Shown here in pieces: positions 36,641-46,179 of a stretch of DNA of 64,000 bases. Both the position numbers and the translations under genes were made by a program. The notes beneath the pieces are model-generated. The model was not told the DNA's origin. It was given only the letters and a program-made list of their open reading frames with translations, and made no database searches. Source of the stretch: Aquabacterium sp. A3 (GTDB taxonomy: Bacteria; Pseudomonadota; Gammaproteobacteria; Burkholderiales; Burkholderiaceae_C); assembly GCF_038069945.1 (NCBI RefSeq), contig NZ_JBBPEV010000001.1, forward strand, positions 1,116,001-1,180,000, read 5' to 3'. Positions within the stretch are counted from its first letter, which is position 1; each line of letters starts with the position of its first letter.

Positions 36641-37285
36641 TTATTCGACCTTCTCAAGTCGGGTCAGACCCAGCAGGCCATTGCGCAACTCGGCCGACGC
36701 GGCTGCGCCCAGGTACATGCGCAGGTACACCTGGTAGGCCAGGGGGTCGTTGATGGCCAGAATGCCATCCACGCTGCGCAAAGGACGACCATTGTGGGTG
36801 GCCATCCAGCCCTTGCCAGGCACCCAGTCCAGGTTGACCACATCGCCCTTGCGCACGCGCTTGATGTCGGCATAGGCGGCACCAATCATGCCCAGAGGCT
36901 CGATCAGCTGGCGGAACTCCTCGTCGGTGGCCACCTGTTTGAAGTCCGACAAGAACACCCGGGTGATCGTGGACGATGTGAGGTTGCGCAACAGGTTGAG
37001 CTGGATGCGACGCACCCCGTCCAGCCGGTAGATGGCGTCAGGGGTGGTGCGCTTTTCGGGCAGGTACAAGGCCACCACGTCCGACTTGTGATAGCCGCGA
37101 CGTCGAACGCCCGCGCCGTTGAGCACCAGCTTCTGGCCATGGGCCACCACCGACTCTTCCAGCACCACGTCTTCCAGCATGACGTTGGCGTGGGCGGGCG
37201 GCATTATCAGCATGCCACTCGCCACGGCCGCCGACCAGGCCAGCCATTGCCGGCGGCTCAGTGAACCAGGTTCGTCGTGCTGCAT
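36641..37285 (-). CDS. Chalcone isomerase-like secreted protein
   Basis: A 214-residue protein with an export signal (SRRQWLAWSAAVASGMLIMPPAHA, twin-arginine-like) and the chalcone-isomerase-like fold seen in bacterial periplasmic proteins (GAGVRRRGYHKSDVVALYLPEK near the start, WVPGKGWMATHNGRPL near the end). Bacterial members probably bind fatty acids or other small lipids rather than isomerise chalcones. It is on the same strand as, and 9 bases after, the SphA-like outer-membrane protein, suggesting an operon dealing with hydrophobic compounds. Confidence 0.8.
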   Translation of the reverse strand: MQHDEPGSLSRRQWLAWSAAVASGMLIMPPAHANVMLEDVVLEESVVAHGQKLVLNGAGVRRRGYHKSDVVALYLPEKRTTPDAIYRLDGVRRIQLNLLRNLTSSTITRVFLSDFKQVATDEEFRQLIEPLGMIGAAYADIKRVRKGDVVNLDWVPGKGWMATHNGRPLRSVDGILAINDPLAYQVYLRMYLGAAASAELRNGLLGLTRLEKVE

Positions 37286-37294
37286 GGCGCTACC

Positions 37295-38377
37295 TCACAG
37301 CCCCAGAGGCTTGGAGATGGTCAGCCAGAAGGCCTGGCCTTCGGTGCGGTTGCGGGCACCAAATTCCTTGATGAACTTGCCTTCCACCATCATGTCACCA
37401 CCGTCCTTGAGCCAGCCGATGGCCGGGCCCAGACCATAAGCACGCATGCGATTGCCATTGGTGATGGTGGCAGCGTCACTGGGATCGGCCAGGTAAGACA
37501 CATCCTGGGAATCGTTCTGGAACTGCTTGACGGCAAAACCTTGCAGACCCACACGAATGTCTTCGCTGACGAAGGTCATCAGCTGGAAGTCGACGTTGGC
37601 CACGTTGCCCGAGCGGTAGCCCGTTTCCTTGTTGCGGGTGTTGAACGACAGCACGCCACGCATCCCGAAGTCCCAACCGTCGCCGATGTAGGAGTACTGC
37701 AGCGACGGGCGGAAGGTGTAGAAGTTGCCGAAACCCGGGTTCAGGCGACGATCTGCCTGGTAATCACCCGTGGGCACGACGAAGGTGGTGACCAGGGTCA
37801 TGGCCTGGTTGTCGGCCAACTCCCAGTGCAGGATGCCGCCCATTTCGAAATCACCGATGCCAGACACGTGACCACTGATCTGGGCAGCTTGCGCGTCCAG
37901 ACCCGCCTGCACCGTGCTCTGGAAGGGTCCAAAAGCACCGGCCGGCGCTGTCAAGGAAAAATCAGCGTGACGCTGCACGATGGGCAACATCATGGTGAAG
38001 CCAATGTTGGCGCCCCACAGGCGGGTGTTGTCCAGGTAGGTGATGCGCGGCTGCACGGCGCGCACATTGGTATCGATGTCGAGCGCCGCGGTGAAGGCAG
38101 GCACAAACGGGGGGCTGGGGGGCACCTGGTAAGTGGCCTGCTTGCCGTTGTCGCCCTTGATCTTCTTGGCGTGATAGGCCACCACCGGCGCCTGGAAGTA
38201 CCAGCCGGGCATGAGCGGCGCGGTCATGTCGCTGCCACCGATGCCTGCCGAATAACGCTGACCGCCGTTTTCGGCGGCCCCGGCCGACACGGACACCAGC
38301 GACGCGGCCAGTGCGCAGGCGGCCAAACGAACCGGGGAGACAGCCAGGGAAACCCGGGCGAGGCGTTGGGGGCTCAT
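37295..38377 (-). CDS. SphA/MetA-pathway phenol degradation-type outer-membrane protein
   Basis: A 360-residue protein with a signal peptide and beta-barrel-like alternating sequence of the 'MetA-pathway of phenol degradation' (SphA) family. Such proteins occur beside aromatic or lipid degradation genes and may let hydrophobic substrates cross the outer membrane. The terminal aromatic/Leu pattern (AFWLTISKPLGL) suits a barrel. AAGGAG is 5 bases ahead of the ATG at 38377; an upstream in-frame ATG (38425) is less likely. Followed by the chalcone-isomerase-like gene. Confidence 0.78.
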   Translation of the reverse strand: MSPQRLARVSLAVSPVRLAACALAASLVSVSAGAAENGGQRYSAGIGGSDMTAPLMPGWYFQAPVVAYHAKKIKGDNGKQATYQVPPSPPFVPAFTAALDIDTNVRAVQPRITYLDNTRLWGANIGFTMMLPIVQRHADFSLTAPAGAFGPFQSTVQAGLDAQAAQISGHVSGIGDFEMGGILHWELADNQAMTLVTTFVVPTGDYQADRRLNPGFGNFYTFRPSLQYSYIGDGWDFGMRGVLSFNTRNKETGYRSGNVANVDFQLMTFVSEDIRVGLQGFAVKQFQNDSQDVSYLADPSDAATITNGNRMRAYGLGPAIGWLKDGGDMMVEGKFIKEFGARNRTEGQAFWLTISKPLGL

Positions 38378-38603
38378 CGAAACTCCTTGAAGGTGAAACT
38401 GAAGGTCAATGGATTCAGTGTTCATGGATCTGACGTTCGGCTATCGGCCAATCGCGGCCAAAACTGAACTGGGCTCTCACTGTGCACCGACCGGCCATGT
38501 CGCGCACGCCGGCTTGTGACATTGACACAACACGCCGAGGCGCCGGCGGTCAAAGCCAAGGGAAAACCCAGGAATCAAGGAAACCAGCCCAGGCCAGCGC
38601 GGC

Positions 38604-38873
38604 TCATTCGCCTTCGCCGAACTTGTCGTTGACCAGGGCCAGCAGCGCCTGCATGGCCTCGGCTTCACGATCGCCATCGCACTCGATCTCGACGTCGGTG
38701 CCCAGGCCCGCCGCCAGCATCATCACGCCCATGATGCTTTTGGCATTGACGCGCCGATCGTTGCGGCTCATGTGCACTTGACATGGGTACGTGCTGGCCA
38801 GCTTGGTGAACTTGGCCGATGCGCGGGCGTGAAGGCCCAGCTTATTGCTGATGGTGACGGTGGTCTTGATCAT
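38604..38873 (-). CDS. ptsH: Phosphocarrier protein HPr
   Basis: An 89-residue HPr with the phosphorylation site His15 in GLHARAS and the regulatory Ser46 in NAKSIMGVMML. It shuttles phosphate from enzyme I to EIIA proteins; in Betaproteobacteria the PTS is mostly regulatory and Ser46 can be a target of HPr kinase. It overlaps the end of the EIIA gene by 32 bases. The enzyme I gene, which usually follows in Burkholderiales, is not next to it: the next gene on this strand is sphA. Confidence 0.95.
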   Translation of the reverse strand: MIKTTVTISNKLGLHARASAKFTKLASTYPCQVHMSRNDRRVNAKSIMGVMMLAAGLGTDVEIECDGDREAEAMQALLALVNDKFGEGE

Positions 38874-39300
38874 GGGTGGTCTGGATGGCCTGATTTTGCG
38901 GTCGGCTGCTGCCCACCTGCATGACGCCCTGCGTGCCGCCGGCCACCGCGCGAAGGATGAGCTGCTCCAGGGGCTCGGCCGCGTAGTTGAGGGCCCGCCA
39001 CAGCATGGGCAGGTTCACGCCCGTGACCACCTTGATGCGCACCCCGTCGGCCAGGCGCTGAACGGTGTTGCATGGCGTGGCGCCAAACACATCGGCCAGC
39101 ACCAGTGCCTCGCCCCGAGGGTCGGCATCCACCAGCGTCTGCAGCAGCTGCCGGGCCTGAGCCTCCAGCTCGTCGCAGGGCAAATTGGGCGGCACGTCCA
39201 CGGCCTGAAGCTGCGGGTCGGCATCCGGAAAGCAATGCTGCGCCGCCAGCTTCAATGCAGAAGCGAGCGGGGCGTGCGCAATGATCAGCAAACCGGGCAT
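38842..39300 (-). CDS. PTS mannose/fructose-family EIIA component
   Basis: A 152-residue protein of the EIIA-Man type. The active-site His9 lies in MPGLLIIAHAP, and the LVLADVFGATPCNT and VVTGVNLPMLWRAL segments are diagnostic. It should accept phosphate from HPr; with no EIIB/EIIC in the window it is likely regulatory. The C-terminal tail (about residues 130-152, QNQAIQTTHDQDHRHHQQ) is polar and results from the 32-base overlap with ptsH. In relatives it follows gshB; here a lipoprotein gene precedes it. Confidence 0.9.
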   Translation of the reverse strand: MPGLLIIAHAPLASALKLAAQHCFPDADPQLQAVDVPPNLPCDELEAQARQLLQTLVDADPRGEALVLADVFGATPCNTVQRLADGVRIKVVTGVNLPMLWRALNYAAEPLEQLILRAVAGGTQGVMQVGSSRPQNQAIQTTHDQDHRHHQQ

Positions 39301-39321
39301 ACGGGCCGGATTATCGGCCGC

Positions 39322-39927
39322 TCACGGCCGAAATTGAAAGCTCTGAAAGTAGGCATTCGCCACATCTTCACCCTTTGCCCCCCCCATTGAGGCCCCGGCG
39401 CGCCACACGGCCGCCTGAAAGACCGTCACGCCGTGGGCAAAATGCCACGCGTGGACGTCCAGCGGCAATGGCCGCCCCGAGGCATCGGCGCGCTCGGTCT
39501 GCCAATGCCAGGCACGGGCTTCGGGCCAGGGGGTCATGCCCTGCACGCGCACCTCGGCGTCTTGTGCCTGAACCTCTCGCGCCACGGGCAACTGCCGTGC
39601 AGCGGCCTCCAGGTTGCCACGCGTCCAACGGGGCCAGGCCAGCAACAAGGTGCGCGCCTGTTCAGGCTGGGCCACCTGCACGCGGCTGAGGGCCCAGGTG
39701 GCCCCTCCGGCCTCGCACGACCACAAGCCCACCGCCAGGGGGCCCGGCCAACCCGCCATCTCGATCGTTCGCTGGTGGTGTTCGGGCTTGCACGGGAAGC
39801 TCGCCATCAGGCCGCCGTCGCCCTCCAGACGCACCTCGCGCCAATCCAGCGCCGGGCTGCAGGCGCTCAGTCCAGACAGCACCACGGCCGCCATCGCCAG
39901 TCTTTTCTTGATGTGAAAAAATCTCAT
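39322..39927 (-). CDS. Putative lipoprotein of unknown function
   Basis: A 201-residue protein starting at the ATG at 39927. The signal ends in the lipobox-like LSGLSAC, so lipidation near residue 23 is expected. The mature part (LDWREVRLEGDGGLMASFPCKPE, a repeated Trp-rich beta pattern, ending FQSFQFRP) looks like a small beta-rich domain. I do not recognise a named family. It lies 21 bases upstream of the EIIA gene and is divergent from the kinase-like gene. Periplasmic, membrane-attached. Confidence 0.65.
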   Translation of the reverse strand: MRFFHIKKRLAMAAVVLSGLSACSPALDWREVRLEGDGGLMASFPCKPEHHQRTIEMAGWPGPLAVGLWSCEAGGATWALSRVQVAQPEQARTLLLAWPRWTRGNLEAAARQLPVAREVQAQDAEVRVQGMTPWPEARAWHWQTERADASGRPLPLDVHAWHFAHGVTVFQAAVWRAGASMGGAKGEDVANAYFQSFQFRP

Positions 39928-40046
39928 TGAACTGCGTGTTTTCACCCATGCGTGGGATGGACAGCATGCCACCATGAACCCACACTTCCAACCACTGATC
40001 GATGACCACCCCGCTGCGGGCGTGGACACGCACCCCAGGGATGCCC

Positions 40047-41207
40047 ATGAAGTTCTCCGAGATGCCTCCCCTGGTGGGGCCTGATGCCCTGTCTCCGCCA
40101 GCGCCTGGCCTGGCAGACGACGGCGAACTGGCCCGCTGGCAGGATTTGTTGGCCCAGGTGGGCCGAGAGCTGGCCGAGCCGCTCACGGCAGCACTGGAGC
40201 GCGTCACCACCTTCAGCACCACCGGCCGCATCGACCGACAGGGCCTGAAAGCCCTGCGCGATGAAATCGACCGGGCCCGGCAGGCAGGACTCTTGTGCCA
40301 ACAGATGGCCAGGCTGGCCTCGGGGCGCATCAGGCAATCGCACGAGCGGGTGCACCTGACCCACACCCTGCAAAGCGTGCTGGCCTATCGGGCCCGTGAG
40401 CTTCAGAACCACGGCATTCAGCTCACCCAGGCGCTGCACCCGGCTGAAGTGCGCCTGGATGCGTCGATGCTGTTCGCCATGCTCAATGCGCTGATCGACT
40501 GGTGGATGCCTTTGGCACATGGCGCCGTGAGCCTGGAGGTGTCGATGGGCACCTGGCCGGAACACGCGCGGCTGCTTTGCAGGGTCTGCCATCACCCCAG
40601 CGATCAACCGGCGCGAAGGAGCGACGGCGACCAGACCGGCGACTGGGGGCTCAACAACCTGCATTGGCAGTTGTTTGATCAGACTGCGCGCACGCTGGGC
40701 CTGGTGGTGCGGCGCCAGGCCGATGCCACCCATGTGCACGTGACGGTGGACTTCCCTTGCACGGTCACCGCCAGGCTGGAGGCCCTCAGCCACGAGGCCT
40801 CACCGGATGATTTTGCCGATTCGATCAACTCCAAACCGCTGGCCGGCAGCCATGTGCTGGTCATGAGCCAACGGCGGGATTTGCGCGTGCAGGTGCGTGA
40901 GTGCCTCAAGTCCATGGGCTTGGTGCTGGACTTTGTGGGGTCGGTGGCAGAGGCCGTGGCGTTCTGCCGTGAGGGGCTGCCTCATGCGCTGGTGTTTGAA
41001 AGTGCATTGCGCACGCCGCGCTTTGAGCACCTGATGGCCGACATTCGGCGCGAAGTCCCGGAGTTCGTGTTCATCGAAGTGCTGGACGAGGGCCGCACCT
41101 TCGAGATCGCTGCCGTCAGCGACACGGGCATGGCCCGCATCGGTCGCGACGCCATCCTCAGCGGCCTGCCATCGGCCCTGGTCTACGAGCTCACACGGGT
41201 GATGTGA
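40047..41207 (+). CDS. Degenerate histidine kinase-receiver hybrid (pseudokinase)
   Basis: A 386-residue cytosolic protein with hybrid-kinase layout but missing key residues. The dimerisation helix reads GRELAEPL, so the H-box His is Arg40. The N-box position reads NALIDWWMP (residues 147-155), and no DxGxG box follows, although the closing VHVTVDFP strand is kinase-like. A receiver-like domain starts near 266 (SHVLVMSQRRDLRV), lacking the acidic DD pair, with Glu318 in VFESAL replacing the phospho-acceptor Asp. It probably acts by protein contacts rather than phosphotransfer. Start at 40047 has AGGG upstream; ATG 40041 or 40002 are alternatives. Confidence 0.6.
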   Translation: MKFSEMPPLVGPDALSPPAPGLADDGELARWQDLLAQVGRELAEPLTAALERVTTFSTTGRIDRQGLKALRDEIDRARQAGLLCQQMARLASGRIRQSHERVHLTHTLQSVLAYRARELQNHGIQLTQALHPAEVRLDASMLFAMLNALIDWWMPLAHGAVSLEVSMGTWPEHARLLCRVCHHPSDQPARRSDGDQTGDWGLNNLHWQLFDQTARTLGLVVRRQADATHVHVTVDFPCTVTARLEALSHEASPDDFADSINSKPLAGSHVLVMSQRRDLRVQVRECLKSMGLVLDFVGSVAEAVAFCREGLPHALVFESALRTPRFEHLMADIRREVPEFVFIEVLDEGRTFEIAAVSDTGMARIGRDAILSGLPSALVYELTRVM

Positions 41208-41717
41208 TCAGGCTTTGGCAGGCGCCGCCAACAAACGGGCCAGCAGTTGGTGCATGGCATCGAAGTCGGGCTCGCCAATGTAGCGCTTGACGATCTCGCC
41301 CTGGCGATTGACGACGAAGGTGGTGGGCGTAAGTTGCACCGGGCCAAATGAGCGGGCCAACTCGCCGGTGTGGTCCATCACCACCCGAAAGGGCAAGGCA
41401 CGGGTTCGGGCAAACGACATCACGTAGGCCGGCGGGTCGTACTGCATGGCCACCGCCAGCGTCTCCAGCCCTTGCGCCTCGAACTTGCGGTGGGTGGCCA
41501 CGATTTCGGGCATCTCGCGCACACAGGTGCTGCAACTGGTGGCCCAGAAATTGATCACCATGACCTTGCCCTTGAGATCGGCCAGACGGTGCTGGCTGCC
41601 ATCGATCTGGGTGAAGGGCAGGTCGGGCACGGTGGGGTGCGCCTCCAGGCCGCAGGCGCTCAGCGCCCAGGGCACGGCAGGCAAGGTGCACAGCAGTTGT
41701 CGGCGGGTGAGTTCCAT
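41208..41717 (-). CDS. TlpA/ResA-like thioredoxin-fold lipoprotein
   Basis: A 169-residue periplasmic redox protein. It has an export signal with possible lipobox (WALSAC, Cys22) and a thioredoxin fold with the active site WATSCSTC (Cys62 and Cys65), plus the cis-Pro segment TPTTFVVN. Such proteins reduce disulfides in cytochrome c maturation or other exported proteins. Its stop abuts the convergent pseudokinase gene exactly. It follows yhdP by 8 bases and is likely co-transcribed with it. Confidence 0.88.
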   Translation of the reverse strand: MELTRRQLLCTLPAVPWALSACGLEAHPTVPDLPFTQIDGSQHRLADLKGKVMVINFWATSCSTCVREMPEIVATHRKFEAQGLETLAVAMQYDPPAYVMSFARTRALPFRVVMDHTGELARSFGPVQLTPTTFVVNRQGEIVKRYIGEPDFDAMHQLLARLLAAPAKA

Positions 41718-41725
41718 GGAGAGCG

Positions 41726-44700
41726 TCAGGGTGAGGAGGCCTTGGCAGCTTCCGATTGTGCCGCGTCAGAACGCACCGTGAGTTCTTTGGCGCTCAAAAC
41801 CCTGGTGACCTGGGGATCGTTCCAGGCCCCTGTGATCCGGAAGGCCTGGGTGCCTGCCTCGGCCACCTGTTTGCGCAGCAGCATCTGCGCCACAAAGGTG
41901 CCCAGGCCCACCACCGGGTTGATGGCGGCATAGGCCAGCGATGCGGCCCCCGCATTGACATCGGGCACCACATACACCTGCAGGTCCTGGGTTTCCTGCC
42001 CCAGGTTGGCCTGCCCTTCCATCAGCACCACGGCCTGCACTCCGCGCATGCGCAGGTTGCGCGTGCTGGCCACGCCTTGCTGGATTTGCAAATCGCCGTC
42101 TATCGCGTCAAATGCAAAGCCCTCCTGGAACAGGTCCCTGAAGTCAAGGGCCAGCCGGCGTGGCAGGGATTGCAGGCTGAGCACCCCAAGCAGCTTGGCG
42201 GCACCAGGGTCGACCTTGAGGAACTGCCCCTGGCTGAAACGCACCTTCACGTCCCCGGTCATGGTGGCGGTGTCCAGGTCCAGGGGGGAGCCACGCCATG
42301 CCACGTGGCCGCTGAGTTGCCCACGCGCGCCACGCACCGTCTTGGGCCACCCCAATCGGGCGAGCAGGTCGCCGCCATTGTTCACGTCCAGCGTGAATGA
42401 AAACGCCGACCGCGACCGGCCCGCCGCCCCGTCAGCGACCGTCCAGTTGCCCTGGGCGTTCAGTTGGGCCTCAGCACCACCCAGGCGAAATCGTGTCAGC
42501 CGCCACTCTGGCCACTGGCGGCCGCTGCCATCGGCAATGCGGCGGTTGACGGCCTGCATCTCAAAGCGCCCCAGCGACAGGCCGCGCCAATCGAAGTCTT
42601 CCACGGCGATGTCCAGCGCGGGCACGCTGGTGGTGGTGTCGGTCTGCATCAGTCCTTGAACGGCCTGTGCGCTCATGGCCTCCGCATCGGCCGCAGGCAC
42701 CGTCAGCCGCTGCAGCCGGGCCACCAGCTTCTGAGCACCGACACCGGCCTGCGAGGCCTCGTCAGGCAGCCACTCCAGCACGCCGGCTGCTTCACGGGCA
42801 TCGAGTTGCAATCGCCACACCCGGGGCGCCGGATGCGCGAGGGCGGCGTTGACCTGGTGCAGGCTGCGCTGGCGCCAGGTCAAGGTGTCCACGCGCAGGT
42901 TGATCGTGTCGGGCAAGGCGTCAAAGCCGTCGGCGCCATCGCTGCGCGCGCCGCCCGCCACGCCCCCCACGCCCATCGGCAGCGGTGTCACCGGTGGGCT
43001 TGGGGCCCACTGCCGGGCCATGGCTATCCAGGCGTCCAGGTCCAGACGGTCCAGCACCAACTGGGCCTGCAGGCCGCGCTCGGGCATGGCTGGCAGGCGG
43101 GTGGGCTCCGTGCCCCCCACCTGAACCACGCTCATGGTGCCACGCACGTTGCGCGCAGCGCGTGCGCCACCCATGGCCAGGGTGCGGGGCATCTGCAAAT
43201 CTGCGCGCACCCAGGGCATGGCCGCCGAGGTGACGGACGACTGTGCCGGATTGCCCAGATCGATCTGGAGTGCGTCTTTGTTGCCGCTGGCATCGGGCAT
43301 GGTGTAGCGCACGCGCAGCGGCCAGACCGCCTGGGCCGCTTTGGTCATCGGCGCCGGCAGGCTGGATTGCACCCCTTGCAGGCTGGACTGCACCAGCACC
43401 TCCGCCAGGGGCTGCCCCTGCCGGACGCGCGCTTCACCCACTTCGACCTGAACCTGCACCGGGGCATCGCCGGTCAACATCGGGCCCAGGCGCGCGAGCA
43501 AGGGGTAATCCTGGGCTTGTGACAGGCCCCTGGCGCCCATGCGACCCGTGGCCTTGAAGCGGGCAATGCCGTCGTCCCCGCGCTGCCCTTGCACCGTGAA
43601 GGTCTCGCCCCAGACCCGGCCTTGGGTGCGAACGTCCAGCGTCTGTTCAGTGAAGTCGATCTGCCCACGCAGCATGGACAGCCAGGGCACATCCGGGTTG
43701 AGCTTCAAGCTGGCCATGTCCTGCTCACCCAGGATCAACTGTCCACGCACCCGGGTGTCGTCTGTGCGCATCAAGGGGATGTCCAGGCCCAGGCTCAAGG
43801 CCACCTGGCCGTGCGCCCGGGCATCGTCCAGGGCATGCCCCGTCCAGGCGCTGATGGGCGAGCGGGCCAGAAACTGCAAGGCGTCCTCCAAAGCGCCGCG
43901 CCCCTGTCCATTGACGGTCAGACGGGGGTCGTCGTCACCGAGGTTGTCGATGCGCCCCTCGACATCCTTGAGCACGAACTGCCCTGCCCCCACCGTGGCG
44001 AGCCGCCCTGTGGCCTGGCTGACCAGCATGCGCTGCCCTTCGAAGCGCAACACGCCCTTCAAATCGCTCAGCGGCGCCCAGACGCCGTGGGTGGCGTCCT
44101 TGTCCAGCCCCAGCAAGGACGGCGGAACATAGGCCATGGTGACCCCTTGCAAGGGGACGTTGACCCGAAACCGGCCACCCACATCGTCCTTGAACGGAAA
44201 CGCGTTGAGCTCGCCATCCACCTCGAAGGTGACAGCTTCGCCCACCCCGGTGGTGAAGGCGTCGCGCACGTAGTGGCGGGTGTCTGCCGGAATGGTCAGG
44301 GGCAGGTAACGCCACACGCGCGTGGCCTGTGCCGTGTCCAACTGGCCTGTCATGGTGAGCCAGCCCGGCAGGGCATCCAGGGGCCGGCCTGCGGCATCTC
44401 GCTCGCCAGGTCGCGAGGTGCGCCAGTCTGCGCGCAGGCTGCCTTGTGCATCGCCATTGGCGAACGTGGCCTCGCGCACCTGCACCGCCCATTGGCCGTC
44501 GCGCTGCTGCCAGGCCACCTGGGCCTGGAGCCGGTCCACGGGGATCTTGGGCTCTTCAAACACCCCGGGGAAGGCCAGCCACCCTTGTTGCACCTGCACC
44601 TGTGCCTTGCCCTGGCGTTCGTCCAGGCTGAACTGCACATCGGCGCCCCCCAGCCCGGGGCGCTGCCCGCCCGGCCCGGCGGGCTGGAGGCGCAGGCCTT

Positions 44701-46048
44701 GTGCCTGCCCCGACAAGGTGTAGTGGCCCGGCGCCCCAGGCGGGCCCTGCCAGCTCAGGGCCAGGTTGCGCAGCACACCAGCAGGCTCAAAAGCCCTCAA
44801 AGCCTCGCGCCATTCGGCGGGCAAAGGCAATCGGTCGGCCAGGCTCGCCAGCATGTGCAAGTCCAGCGCGCTGGCCCGGGCGTCCCCGCCCAGTGTCTGC
44901 GCCCAGACGGGCCAGGCCTGGCCGGCGGCCAACGGTTCGTGGCGCCAGCTCAGCTCGGCCGACCCCGTGGGCCAGCGCTGACCGTCCTCCAGCGTCATTT
45001 GAAGGTCATCCCACCCCACCGTCGTGCGGTCTGGGGCCTGCTGAGCCCGCCACTGCCCCTGAAGTTGGCGCAAGACCATCGTGGGCAGGCCCGGCTGCCA
45101 GCGGATGCGCACGTCGCGCACGTCCACGTCCAGCGCGGCCTGGGCCAGCCGGCCCGCCTCCAGCGACAAGCTCACCCCCACCCGGCCGGCGCCCGACATC
45201 ACCTCCACCGGCAGCCGCACGTGCTCCTGCCAGCGCCTGACGTCCACCCGGGGCCACTGGCCCGTCACGTCGCCCGACCAGGCGCGCCAGTCACTGGGCC
45301 GGCTCCACCAGGAATGGTGAACATCGGCACGCAGCTCAAAACGCTCACCCACATCGGCCGGTGGTGTGGCCTGCACCACCCAGTCATGCTGGCGCCCCAC
45401 CATGCCCAGGCGGTTGCGCACGTCCAGCGTGACATCGGTCAGCGACAACGGGGGCGCGTTCAGGCGCTGGTCGTGCCACTGGATGCGGCCACGCTCGATG
45501 CGGATGCGGGCCTGTGTGAGCACCCAGTCGGCCGCCGAGGTGTCGCCCGCCCCCTGGGCCGCTGGCGCGGCGGGGTCCAGGCGCCAACCCGCGATGTGCA
45601 TCACGCCGTCGCGGTCTCGCCGAATGGAGAGGTCTGGGGCCACCAGCACCAGCTCGCCCAGACGCAATCGGCCATCCAGCCAGGCCCAGGGCGACAAGGT
45701 GGACAAGGACAGCCGCACGTGAACCTCGGGCAAGGTGAGCTCGGGGCGCCCGTCGCCGCTCAACAGTTGCACCTGCCGAAGGACCAGCACCGGCCACAGG
45801 CCCTCGCGGCGTCCTTCCAGTGCCCCCACGCGCACTGGCACCCCCAAGGCCTGTGTGGCTTGTTGCGCCAGGTCGTCACGCCAATCGGCCGCACGGGGCA
45901 GAATCTGCAACAACAACAGTCCCCATGCCACGGCCAAGACCATGCCCACCCCCAAGGCCAGCGCCAGTGCCCAGCGCCCCCCCTTGCGCCACAGTCGCCC
46001 CAAGGAGGAAGAAGTCACAGGATCCGGCTCAATCGCAGTTGCGGGCAT
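41726..46048 (-). CDS. yhdP: YhdP family AsmA-like lipid transport protein
   Basis: About 1440 residues with one N-terminal membrane helix (RWALALALGVGMVLAVAWGLLLLQ) and a very long beta-rich periplasmic region of the AsmA/TamB/YhdP superfamily, with a DUF3971-type part early and an AsmA-2-like end (VDPGAAKLLGVLSLQSLPRRLALDFRDLFQEG). Such repeat-groove proteins bridge the periplasm and move phospholipids to the outer membrane. The ATG at 46048 is used; a GTG at 46096 would add 16 residues. It is divergent from glnE and followed by the TlpA-like gene. Confidence 0.9.
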   Translation of the reverse strand: MPATAIEPDPVTSSSLGRLWRKGGRWALALALGVGMVLAVAWGLLLLQILPRAADWRDDLAQQATQALGVPVRVGALEGRREGLWPVLVLRQVQLLSGDGRPELTLPEVHVRLSLSTLSPWAWLDGRLRLGELVLVAPDLSIRRDRDGVMHIAGWRLDPAAPAAQGAGDTSAADWVLTQARIRIERGRIQWHDQRLNAPPLSLTDVTLDVRNRLGMVGRQHDWVVQATPPADVGERFELRADVHHSWWSRPSDWRAWSGDVTGQWPRVDVRRWQEHVRLPVEVMSGAGRVGVSLSLEAGRLAQAALDVDVRDVRIRWQPGLPTMVLRQLQGQWRAQQAPDRTTVGWDDLQMTLEDGQRWPTGSAELSWRHEPLAAGQAWPVWAQTLGGDARASALDLHMLASLADRLPLPAEWREALRAFEPAGVLRNLALSWQGPPGAPGHYTLSGQAQGLRLQPAGPGGQRPGLGGADVQFSLDERQGKAQVQVQQGWLAFPGVFEEPKIPVDRLQAQVAWQQRDGQWAVQVREATFANGDAQGSLRADWRTSRPGERDAAGRPLDALPGWLTMTGQLDTAQATRVWRYLPLTIPADTRHYVRDAFTTGVGEAVTFEVDGELNAFPFKDDVGGRFRVNVPLQGVTMAYVPPSLLGLDKDATHGVWAPLSDLKGVLRFEGQRMLVSQATGRLATVGAGQFVLKDVEGRIDNLGDDDPRLTVNGQGRGALEDALQFLARSPISAWTGHALDDARAHGQVALSLGLDIPLMRTDDTRVRGQLILGEQDMASLKLNPDVPWLSMLRGQIDFTEQTLDVRTQGRVWGETFTVQGQRGDDGIARFKATGRMGARGLSQAQDYPLLARLGPMLTGDAPVQVQVEVGEARVRQGQPLAEVLVQSSLQGVQSSLPAPMTKAAQAVWPLRVRYTMPDASGNKDALQIDLGNPAQSSVTSAAMPWVRADLQMPRTLAMGGARAARNVRGTMSVVQVGGTEPTRLPAMPERGLQAQLVLDRLDLDAWIAMARQWAPSPPVTPLPMGVGGVAGGARSDGADGFDALPDTINLRVDTLTWRQRSLHQVNAALAHPAPRVWRLQLDAREAAGVLEWLPDEASQAGVGAQKLVARLQRLTVPAADAEAMSAQAVQGLMQTDTTTSVPALDIAVEDFDWRGLSLGRFEMQAVNRRIADGSGRQWPEWRLTRFRLGGAEAQLNAQGNWTVADGAAGRSRSAFSFTLDVNNGGDLLARLGWPKTVRGARGQLSGHVAWRGSPLDLDTATMTGDVKVRFSQGQFLKVDPGAAKLLGVLSLQSLPRRLALDFRDLFQEGFAFDAIDGDLQIQQGVASTRNLRMRGVQAVVLMEGQANLGQETQDLQVYVVPDVNAGAASLAYAAINPVVGLGTFVAQMLLRKQVAEAGTQAFRITGAWNDPQVTRVLSAKELTVRSDAAQSEAAKASSP

Positions 46049-46179
46049 GAAAGAAGGTCTATGGTCAGTCGAATCACCTAGATGGCGGGTCACCACGGTG
46101 CTCTACCATGTGCCTAGCTGTCTGCGGGATCGTTCAGCGATAACCCTAGCACAGACCCTCACATCGGCCGTCCGGTTCC

